A stretch of 8,362 nt of DNA from Porticoccaceae bacterium (GTDB lineage Bacteria; Pseudomonadota; Gammaproteobacteria; Pseudomonadales; Porticoccaceae): contig JALRJD010000187.1 in assembly GCA_023255165.1 (NCBI GenBank), forward strand, positions 1-8,362, in the 5' to 3' direction. The notes beneath the pieces were generated by a model, which searched no databases, was not told the DNA's origin, and was given only the letters and a program-made list of their open reading frames with translations. Shown here one piece after another: positions 1 through 8,362 of this stretch (the stretch's first letter is position 1; each line of letters opens with the position of its first letter). The position numbers and the translations under genes are program-made.

Positions 1-482
<482 letters not shown>

Positions 483-489
483 GGCTTTT

Positions 490-494
490 CCTCC
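490..494 (-). promoter_or_regulatory. Shine-Dalgarno of rpoC, fixes the TTG start
   Basis: GGAGG is followed by the 7-nt spacer AAAAGCC and then TTG AAA GAC, the M-K-D start of beta'. No in-frame ATG or GTG lies nearby upstream. The ATG at 534-532 is in another frame. Confidence 0.85.
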
Positions 495-502
495 AGTAAC
501 CG

Positions 503-547
503 GGTTTGCCGAGGCGATTCGCCGCCCCGGCCATCAGTAAGCAAACC
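503..547 (-). other. Stable hairpin in the rpoB-rpoC spacer, not an intrinsic terminator
   Basis: Minus-strand bases 531-508 fold as GCCGGGGCG, then G-CGAA-T, then CGCCTCGGC. This is nine pairs with one G-T wobble plus an inner G-T around a CGAA loop. An outer helix, GGTTT (547-543) with AAACC (507-503), can close around it, leaving an 11-nt bulge on the 5' side. No U-run follows; the next bases are CCGGTTACTGGAGG, leading into the rpoC ribosome site. A role in translation, RNA processing or stability is possible, but this is an inference from pairing alone. Confidence 0.6.
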
Positions 548-552
548 AGCGC

Positions 553-4695
<4,143 letters not shown>

Positions 4696-4734
4696 CTGTA
4701 TTCCTCGGGATCATCTTATTAGGGAATTACCATT

Positions 4735-4752
4735 CTTGAGTTCAGACTCAAG
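4735..4752 (-). other. Fourth hairpin of the rplL-rpoB spacer
   Basis: Minus-strand CTTGAGT, loop CTGA, ACTCAAG gives seven perfect pairs. There is no U-run after it (AATGG follows), so it is not a terminator. It lies about 40 nt before rpoB. In E. coli an RNase III cleavage site lies in the equivalent spacer. Whether this hairpin or its upstream neighbour serves that role here is unknown. Confidence 0.55.
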
Positions 4753-4758
4753 TTATGA

Positions 4759-4788
4759 CTGCTTGCAAATTCCCATACTTACAAGCAG
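4759..4788 (-). other. Third hairpin of the rplL-rpoB spacer
   Basis: Minus-strand CTGCTTGTAA and TTGCAAGCAG form ten pairs (one G-T) around the 10-nt loop GTATGGGAAT. It starts right after the TTTT of the attenuator, so an RNA that reads through would fold it next. The loop carries GGGAAT, which is complementary to bases just ahead of the rpoB ribosome site. It is a candidate processing or regulatory element. Confidence 0.55.
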
Positions 4789-4819
4789 AAAAGGGCCGAA
4801 GGGAAAACCCCTTCAGCCC
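4789..4819 (-). terminator. Attenuator (partial terminator) between rplL and rpoB
   Basis: Minus-strand GGGCTGAAGGG (4819-4809), loop GTTTT, and CCCTTCGGCCC (4803-4793) make an 11-pair stem with one G-T wobble. It is followed at once by TTTT and then CTGCTTG. The U-run is short, which fits partial rather than full termination. E. coli has a known attenuator in the same spacer that lets only a minority of transcripts continue into rpoBC. The strength here is inferred from position and structure. Confidence 0.75.
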
Positions 4820-4820
4820 A

Positions 4821-4836
4821 GCCTGAAAAATCAGGC
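4821..4836 (-). other. First hairpin after rplL
   Basis: Minus-strand GCCTGA, loop TTTT, TCAGGC gives six perfect pairs and lies 16 nt after the rplL stop. TGGGC follows, so there is no U-tract. It abuts the attenuator stem with one base between. Its TTCAG can alternatively pair with CTGAA inside the attenuator stem (4827-4812), which would compete with termination, though the alternative has only five pairs. Confidence 0.5.
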
Positions 4837-4852
4837 AACTTGCGCGACCAAC

Positions 4853-5233
4853 TTACTTAAGTTCGACAGTTGCGCCAGCTTCTTCCAGTTCTTTCTTCGC
4901 CGCTTCTGCGTCGTCTTTGGAAGCGCCTTCTTTAATAGTAGAAGGAGCACCGTCTACCATTTCTTTCGCTTCTTTCAGACCCAGGCCAGTGATTGAACGC
5001 ACTGCTTTAATAACGTTCACCTTCTTCTCACCAACAGCGCTCAACACTACGTCGAAGTCAGTCTTCTCTTCTGCAGCGGCTTCGCCACCAGCAGCAGCTG
5101 GACCAGCGGCAACAGCGACAGCTGCCTGAGCAGAAACACCAAACTTCTCTTCCATCGCGCTGACGAGCTCGACAACATCCATCACGCTCATTTCGGCGAT
5201 TGCATTCAAAATATCTTCGTTTGATAAAGCCAT
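4853..5233 (-). CDS. rplL: 50S ribosomal protein L7/L12
   Basis: This is the multicopy stalk protein that recruits and stimulates the translational GTPases (EF-Tu, EF-G, IF2, RF3). It is present as dimers on the C-terminal helix of L10. It has 126 aa (E. coli 121). The N-terminal dimerisation domain (residues 1-33, MALSNEDILNAIAEMSVMDV) is followed by a flexible Ala/Gly hinge (about 34-56, with VAVAAGPAAAGGEAAAEE). The globular C-terminal domain spans about 57-126 and contains the factor-binding helices around KVNVIKAVRSITGLGLKEAKEMVDGAP (71-97). The ATG has AGGAGG 6 nt upstream, the strongest ribosome site in the window. This fits the need for several L12 copies per ribosome. It lies 39 nt after rplJ in the same transcript. 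Confidence 0.99.
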   Translation of the reverse strand: MALSNEDILNAIAEMSVMDVVELVSAMEEKFGVSAQAAVAVAAGPAAAGGEAAAEEKTDFDVVLSAVGEKKVNVIKAVRSITGLGLKEAKEMVDGAPSTIKEGASKDDAEAAKKELEEAGATVELK

Positions 5234-5239
5234 TTCGGG

Positions 5240-5256
5240 CCTCCTAAAATTTTAAG
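5240..5256 (-). promoter_or_regulatory. Strong rplL ribosome site with A/U-rich enhancer
   Basis: AGGAGG (5245-5240) sits 6 nt before the rplL ATG. Directly upstream is ACTTAAAATTTT, containing the palindrome TAAAATTTTA, a low-structure A/U-rich stretch of the kind that favours 30S and S1 binding. It probably lifts L12 output above that of L10. Confidence 0.6.
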
Positions 5257-5272
5257 TTCACACTGGAAGAGC

Positions 5273-5803
5273 TTACGCCGCTTCCTCTTTTTGAGTTTTA
5301 ACTGCCGCTACAACACGAGTTACTTTTGTTGGAACTTCGTTGAAAGTTCTTACCAACTTGGTAACCGGAGCCAGAGTAACCGCTGCCAACATACCGAGAG
5401 CCTGATGCAGGGTCGGAAGTTTGGCGAGCATGTCGATCTGGGCACTTGGAAGTAACTGGCCACTAACTGATAACGCCTTGACTTCAAATTTTTGATTTTC
5501 TTTTGCAAAATCTTTGAAAAGTCTCGCGGCGGCGCCTGGATCCTCCATAGAGAAACCAAACAATGATGGACCGACCAAAACCTCTTCCACGCAAGCGTAG
5601 TCAGTTTCGGAGAATGCTCGTTTGGCCAAAGTGTTGCGGATAACGCGCAGTTGCACGTTCTCAGCTCGAGCTTTGGCACGCAGAGCATTCATAGCGGTTA
5701 CATCAACGCCACGGGCGTCGGCAATCACTAGAGACAAAGCGTTAGCCGCTGTTTCACTTACTTCAGCGACGATCGCTTTTTTGCCTTCGAGATTCAATGC
5801 CAC
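5273..5803 (-). CDS. rplJ: 50S ribosomal protein L10
   Basis: L10 is the base of the L12 stalk. Its N-terminal domain binds 23S rRNA next to L11, and its C-terminal helix carries the L12 dimers. In E. coli L10(L12)4 also represses its own mRNA. It has 176 aa (E. coli 165). MALNLEGKKAIVAEVSE opens the globular domain, the conserved RVIRNTLAKRA lies at 53-63, and GFSMEDPGAAARLFKDFAKEN lies at 83-103. The C-terminal helical arm (about 130-176) is Ala/Val-rich and ends KTQKEEAA. The start codon is GTG (5803-5801): it gives the canonical MALNL start and has AGGAG 7 nt upstream. A 246-nt spacer before it folds like an L10 leader, so autoregulation is likely. rplL follows after 39 nt. Confidence 0.98.
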   Translation of the reverse strand: MALNLEGKKAIVAEVSETAANALSLVIADARGVDVTAMNALRAKARAENVQLRVIRNTLAKRAFSETDYACVEEVLVGPSLFGFSMEDPGAAARLFKDFAKENQKFEVKALSVSGQLLPSAQIDMLAKLPTLHQALGMLAAVTLAPVTKLVRTFNEVPTKVTRVVAAVKTQKEEAA

Positions 5804-5810
5804 AATAAAT

Positions 5811-5815
5811 CTCCT
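5811..5815 (-). promoter_or_regulatory. Shine-Dalgarno of rplJ, supports the GTG start
   Basis: AGGAG is followed by the 7-nt spacer ATTTATT and then GTG GCA TTG AAT (M-A-L-N). There is no ATG at this end of the frame. Confidence 0.85.
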
Positions 5816-5829
5816 GCTTTTACCTGAGT

Positions 5830-5867
5830 TTCGGCCGACACATGTTGTCTTCGACCACCTCGGCGAA
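5830..5867 (-). promoter_or_regulatory. Hairpin just upstream of the rplJ ribosome site
   Basis: Minus-strand TTCGCCGA (5867-5860) pairs with TCGG-C-CGAA (5838-5830): eight pairs with one bulged C. An inner GACA/TGTC helix is possible. The hairpin ends 15 nt before the AGGAG, so it could take part in controlling L10 translation. Confidence 0.45.
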
Positions 5868-5873
5868 TCGTAT

Positions 5874-5972
5874 CCAGTGCAACTAATTCTGTACTGGGTT
5901 CACCGTTTGCGTAGGCAAGTTGACCTGGCATAACACCAGTTAACTTATTAAACCCTTACGGGAACCTACGGT
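5874..5972 (-). promoter_or_regulatory. Putative L10 leader (autoregulatory L10(L12)4 binding site)
   Basis: The rplA-rplJ spacer folds into a branched structure on the minus strand. ACCG (5972-5969) pairs with CGGT (5905-5902), and TAGG (5968-5965) with CCTA (5915-5912), leaving CGCAAA bulged on the 3' side. CGTAGG/CCTACG is an alternative register. Inside lie CCC-GTAA-GGG (5962-5953) and a CTGG/CCAG hairpin (5943-5920). A further hairpin follows at 5897-5874 (CCAGTACA/TGCACTGG, one A-C mismatch). GTT-AAAG ahead of ACCG and G-AAC after CGGT could extend the helix through a purine-rich, kink-turn-like internal loop. In E. coli the L10 complex binds the leader at this place. The identification rests on position and pairing, not on a covariance search. 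Confidence 0.6.
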
Positions 5973-6027
5973 CTTTAACGACTCGCGCCAACTCCAACAG
6001 AGCGGGCGCGAACCCCAAAGTCTTTTT

Positions 6028-6043
6028 GGCGGAACAATCCGCC
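6028..6043 (-). other. Hairpin directly after rplA, no U-tract
   Basis: GGCGGA, loop TTGT, TCCGCC (minus strand) is a perfect 6-pair stem, 6 nt after the rplA stop. It is followed by AAAAAGAC on the minus strand, so it does not look like an intrinsic terminator. It may protect or mark an mRNA 3' end, or simply start the rplJ leader. No convincing promoter was found in the rest of this spacer. Confidence 0.4.
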
Positions 6044-6049
6044 GACCAA

Positions 6050-6745
6050 TCAAGCTCCGAGAGAGCTCTGGTCAATCATCAATCCTGGGCCCATGGTCGA
6101 AGATACGGTGATCTTCTTCATGTAGACACCTTTGGCCGATGCGGGCTTGGCCTTGGCCAGGTCAGCGATCAACGCCTTCAGGTTTTCCTTCAGCGCTGAG
6201 GCTTCAAATGTCGCCACACCGATGCCGCCGTGAACAATGCCGTTCTTATCTGCGCGGAAACGAATCTGACCTGCTTTTGCGTTTTTAACCGCAGTCGCCA
6301 CATCAGGAGTAACGGTCCCGGACTTGGGGTTTGGCATCAGGCCACGGGGACCGAGCACCTTACCCAACAGACCAACAACGCGCATGGCGTCCGGCGCGGC
6401 GATAACAACATCAAAGTCCATGTTGCCGCCTTTGATCTCTTCCGCCAGCTCGTCCATACCGACCAGCTCAGCACCGGCAGCTTTGGCTGCTTCGGCTGCG
6501 TCGCCCTGGGCAAACACACAGACGCGAACGTCTTTGCCCGAGCCATTTGGCAGGGTGGTAGCACCGCGGACGATTTGATCCGATTTGCGCGGGTCGACGC
6601 CGAGATTGATCGCAACATCGATAGTTTCGTTAAACTTAACCGCGGAAAGCTCTTTCAACAGATTCAGTGCTTCGTCTGCAGAGTACAGCTTACCCGCTTC
6701 AATTTTTTCGTTAATAGCGCGACGACGCTTGGATAACTTAGCCAT
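6050..6745 (-). CDS. rplA: 50S ribosomal protein L1
   Basis: L1 forms the mobile stalk by the E site that helps move deacylated tRNA out of the ribosome. In E. coli it also represses translation of its own rplK-rplA mRNA. It has 231 aa (E. coli 234) and is intact from MAKLSKRRRAINEKI to MIDQSSLGA. The first domain contains the RNA-binding TIDVAINLGVDPRKSDQIVRG (41-61) segment. The L1 signature LGKVLGPRGLMPNPKSGTVT lies at 127-146, and VYMKKITVSSTMGPG near the C-terminus returns to domain I. The start ATG follows the rplK stop with no gap (TAAATG). GGAGG lies 8-9 nt upstream inside the end of rplK, so translation of the two is probably coupled. Confidence 0.99.
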   Translation of the reverse strand: MAKLSKRRRAINEKIEAGKLYSADEALNLLKELSAVKFNETIDVAINLGVDPRKSDQIVRGATTLPNGSGKDVRVCVFAQGDAAEAAKAAGAELVGMDELAEEIKGGNMDFDVVIAAPDAMRVVGLLGKVLGPRGLMPNPKSGTVTPDVATAVKNAKAGQIRFRADKNGIVHGGIGVATFEASALKENLKALIADLAKAKPASAKGVYMKKITVSSTMGPGLMIDQSSLGA

Positions 6746-7177
6746 TTACACACCCTCCGTTTCAATACCCATTGAACGGGCAGAGCCGGCAATGGTGCGC
6801 ACCGCGGCGTCCATATCGGCAGCGGTCAGATCAGGTTCTTTGGTCGTTGCAATCTCTTCAAGCTGAGCGCGAGTCACTTTACCTACTTTGCTGGTATTGG
6901 GACGGCCGCTGCCACTCTTGATGCCCGCTGCTTTCTTCAGCAGGAACGACGCTGGCGGTGTCTTCATCTCGAAGGTGAAGCTGCGGTCGGCATAAACTGT
7001 AATGACTACCGGTACCGGAGCGCCTTGCTCGATATTTTGAGTCTGGGCGTTAAAGCCCTTACAGAATTCCATAATGTTTACGCCGTGCTGGCCCAGTGCT
7101 GGACCTACAGGGGGACTTGGGTTGGCCTGACCGGCAGGCACTTGCAGCTTGATATAAGCTGAAACTTTCTTAGCCAT
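6746..7177 (-). CDS. rplK: 50S ribosomal protein L11
   Basis: L11 sits at the base of the L12 stalk with L10. It is part of the GTPase-associated centre and is needed for RelA activation by uncharged tRNA. It has 143 aa (E. coli 142). The N-terminal domain has the proline-rich thiostrepton-related segment VPAGQANPSPPVGPALGQHG (13-32), followed by VNIMEFCKGFNAQT. The linker TPPAS (73-77) joins the C-terminal rRNA-binding domain, which has GSGRPNTSKVGKVTRAQ (89-105) and ends RTIAGSARSMGIETEGV. The ATG has GAGGAG 6 nt upstream. It follows nusG by 120 nt that may hold an L1 operator, and it abuts rplA directly. Confidence 0.99.
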   Translation of the reverse strand: MAKKVSAYIKLQVPAGQANPSPPVGPALGQHGVNIMEFCKGFNAQTQNIEQGAPVPVVITVYADRSFTFEMKTPPASFLLKKAAGIKSGSGRPNTSKVGKVTRAQLEEIATTKEPDLTAADMDAAVRTIAGSARSMGIETEGV

Positions 7178-7193
7178 GGTTTTCTCCTCTGAT

Positions 7194-7256
7194 GGGTGTT
7201 AGCGCCTCCAGACTGCTGCCGCAACCATTGCAACAACCGCCCTTCACTGGCTCCCC
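7194..7256 (-). promoter_or_regulatory. Putative L1-binding leader ahead of rplK
   Basis: The minus strand carries GGGGAGCCAG (7256-7247) and, 35 nt later, CTGGAGGCGCTAACACCC (7211-7194). CCAG pairs with CTGG, and GGG with the final CCC, leaving a purine-rich asymmetric internal loop (AG versus AGGCGCTAACA). This resembles the L1 site of 23S rRNA, where GGGAGGC and GGAGCC flank an asymmetric loop between two helices. L1 represses the rplK-rplA mRNA from this place in E. coli. It is called from position and partial resemblance only. The rest of the 120-nt spacer shows a tandem TGCCAAT repeat (plus strand 7273-7287) and no clear terminator or promoter. Confidence 0.45.
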
Positions 7257-7297
7257 GACAGACCGGCGGAATTGCCAATCTGCCAATAAATTTTCTA

Positions 7298-7831
7298 TCA
7301 GGCTTTTTCGACCTGCGTAAACTCAAGCTCAACCGGCGTGGATCGACCAAAGATCGATACCGCTACACGCAATCGGCTCTTTTCGTAATTCACTTCTTCA
7401 ACGGTTCCGTTAAAGTCGTTAAACGGCCCATCGGTAACACGCACCATTTCGCCCGGCTCAAACATTGTCTTGGGGCGTGGCGCCTCTTCAGAGTCGTGCA
7501 CGCGCTGCAAGATCAGATCGGCCTCTTTATCGGTAATCGGCGCAGGCTTGTCAGCCTTGCCCCCAATAAAGCCCATAACACGAGGCGTCTCTTTAACCAG
7601 GTGCCAGGTGTCGTCATCAAGGGCCATATGAACGAGCACATAACCGGGGAAAAACATTCTTTCACTGGTGCGCTTTTCGCCGCCCTTCATCTCTACCACT
7701 TCCTCGGTAGGTACTAAGATGTCACCGAAACGCTCCTGCAAACCATGCAGCTCGACTCTATCACGCAGAGCGCCTGCAACCTTTTTCTCGTAACCCGAGT
7801 AAGCATGTACCACATACCAACGCATCGACAT
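7298..7831 (-). CDS. nusG: Transcription termination/antitermination factor NusG
   Basis: NusG binds the beta' clamp helices through its N-terminal domain and suppresses pausing. Its KOW domain contacts ribosomal protein S10 or Rho. It has 177 aa (E. coli 181). The NGN domain covers about residues 1-118, with RWYVVHAYSGYEKKVAGAL at 4-22 and FFPGYVLVHMALDDDTWHLV at 60-79. The KOW domain follows at about 125-177 (FEPGEMVRVTDGPFNDFNGTVEEVN). F161 in SIFGRSTPVEL matches the S10/Rho-contacting F165 of E. coli. The first ATG (7831) is preferred over a second at 7825, because AGGAG lies 6 nt before it and overlaps the secE TAG stop, which also suggests coupled translation with secE. The gap to secE is 9 nt. 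Confidence 0.98.
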   Translation of the reverse strand: MSMRWYVVHAYSGYEKKVAGALRDRVELHGLQERFGDILVPTEEVVEMKGGEKRTSERMFFPGYVLVHMALDDDTWHLVKETPRVMGFIGGKADKPAPITDKEADLILQRVHDSEEAPRPKTMFEPGEMVRVTDGPFNDFNGTVEEVNYEKSRLRVAVSIFGRSTPVELEFTQVEKA

Positions 7832-7840
7832 GCCGCTCTC

Positions 7841-8209
7841 CTAACCCATTATCAGTGATGCGCCCCAACTCAAAAAGGAATCAATTCCCCAGAGAATCAG
7901 CGACATCAATAAAATTAACGCAACAACAATCAATGTAGTTTGATTGCGCTCTTGCTTCGTTGGCCATACTACTTTGCGCCATTCTGTCCGCGCGCCAACC
8001 GCTAGCGCAATGACCGCCACACCCTTTTCTGTCTGAGAGATAAACCCTACAGCCACAACGACCGCGACAATCATGCCTACTGCACGATAGAGAACTGACT
8101 CAGCAGCGAAGTACCAGTTTGCGTATATAGCGCCGCCAAGCACCAAAATCGCAACCAACCACTTAAGCCAGTCCAGTCGAAACTGCTTGTCTTCTGTTAC
8201 AACACTCAT
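7841..8209 (-). CDS. secE: Preprotein translocase subunit SecE
   Basis: SecE is the clamp-like membrane subunit that stabilises SecY in the SecYEG protein-conducting channel of the inner membrane. It has 122 aa from this start (E. coli 127) with three membrane segments. TM1 is WLKWLVAILVLGGAIYANWY, TM2 is LYRAVGMIVAVVVAVGFI, and TM3 is TTLIVVALILLMSLILWGID. The conserved cytoplasmic amphipathic helix and hinge TEWRKVVWPTKQE lies before TM3. Two ATGs are possible. The one at 8209 has GGGA 7 nt upstream; the one at 8215 (two residues longer, MRMSVV) has it only 1 nt away, so I chose 8209. It starts 22 nt after the tRNA-Trp 3' end, so its mRNA 5' end is probably made by tRNA processing. nusG follows 9 nt later. 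Confidence 0.95.
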   Translation of the reverse strand: MSVVTEDKQFRLDWLKWLVAILVLGGAIYANWYFAAESVLYRAVGMIVAVVVAVGFISQTEKGVAVIALAVGARTEWRKVVWPTKQERNQTTLIVVALILLMSLILWGIDSFLSWGASLIMG

Positions 8210-8231
8210 TCGCATGTCCCAACTTAATTAA

Positions 8232-8307
8232 TGGCAGGCCAGGAGGGACTCGAACCCCCAACAGCCGGTTTTGGAGACCGGTGCTCTACCAATTGAACTA
8301 CTGGCCT
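8232..8307 (-). tRNA. tRNA-Trp (anticodon CCA)
   Basis: The 76-nt gene has a perfect 7-bp acceptor (AGGCCAG with CTGGCCT), discriminator G and encoded CCA. The D-arm is GTTC/GAGC with loop AATTGGTA. The anticodon arm CCGGT-CTCCAAA-ACCGG puts CCA at 8274-8272, which reads UGG. The T-arm contains the canonical GGTTCGAGTCC. No promoter fits between it and the hairpin at 8334-8359, so it is probably cut from a longer transcript that continues into secE-nusG. Confidence 0.98.
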
Positions 8308-8333
8308 AAAAATTTACTTACCTCAACAACTAA

Positions 8334-8359
8334 GCCGAGACGCCCAAAGACACCTCGGC
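8334..8359 (-). terminator. Hairpin upstream of tRNA-Trp, possible weak terminator of the preceding gene
   Basis: Minus-strand GCCGAGGTGTC, loop TTTG, GGCGTCTCGGC forms 11 pairs, three of them G-T. The sequence after it, TTAGTTGTTG, is only moderately T-rich, so termination would be leaky. In related genomes tuf ends just upstream of tRNA-Trp, but no tuf codons are visible here. The stretch 8308-8333 holds no recognisable promoter. Confidence 0.45.
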
Positions 8360-8362
8360 CCA

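Noticed and set aside
5941..6012. Possible sigma70 promoter for rplJ, e.g. TTGGCG with TAGGTT 17 nt later on the minus strand.
   Set aside because: The -10 match is poor and it overlaps the predicted leader helix. E. coli has a promoter upstream of rplJ, but I cannot support a specific one here.
7178..7297. A separate promoter for rplK in the nusG-rplK spacer.
   Set aside because: TTGGCA occurs twice, but no acceptable -10 hexamer follows at 16-18 nt.
7196..7717. A 173-codon plus-strand open frame across nusG and the nusG-rplK spacer.
   Set aside because: It is antisense to nusG, and its translation has no recognisable domain.

Overview
This window is a housekeeping segment of a gammaproteobacterial chromosome. 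Read on the minus strand, from high to low coordinates, it carries the conserved cluster tRNA-Trp, secE, nusG, rplK (L11), rplA (L1), rplJ (L10), rplL (L7/L12), rpoB and the first 160 codons of rpoC. No plus-strand gene is credible; the long plus-strand open frames are antisense shadows of these genes. Protein sequences such as the RpoB rifampicin region with RRVSALGPGG, and a tRNA-Trp directly ahead of secE as I recall it in pseudomonads, suggest a Pseudomonadales or Cellvibrionales-like bacterium. That placement is an inference from memory, not a search result.

Layout in transcription order: a hairpin near 8334-8359, probably the 3' end of an upstream gene (tuf is the usual neighbour, not seen here); tRNA-Trp (8307-8232); secE, starting 22 nt later; nusG, whose Shine-Dalgarno overlaps the secE stop; a 120-nt spacer that looks like an L1-binding leader; rplK and rplA, joined as TAAATG; a 246-nt spacer that folds like an L10 leader; rplJ (GTG start) and rplL, with a very strong ribosome site on rplL; a 157-nt spacer with four consecutive hairpins, one of them a good attenuator; rpoB; a 70-nt spacer with a strong hairpin but no U-tract; and rpoC, starting at TTG.

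The genes form one functional group. SecE anchors the Sec translocon. NusG couples RNA polymerase to the ribosome or Rho. L11, L1, L10 and L12 build the L1 and L12 stalks of the 50S subunit. RpoB and RpoC form the catalytic core of RNA polymerase. In related bacteria L1 and L10(L12)4 repress their own mRNAs, and an attenuator between rplL and rpoB makes ribosomal protein output exceed polymerase output. The spacers here hold structures that fit that scheme.

I found no new defence, mobile or otherwise undescribed system. The points worth checking are RNA structures in the spacers, a roughly 22-residue insertion in RpoB relative to the E. coli protein, and two non-ATG starts.
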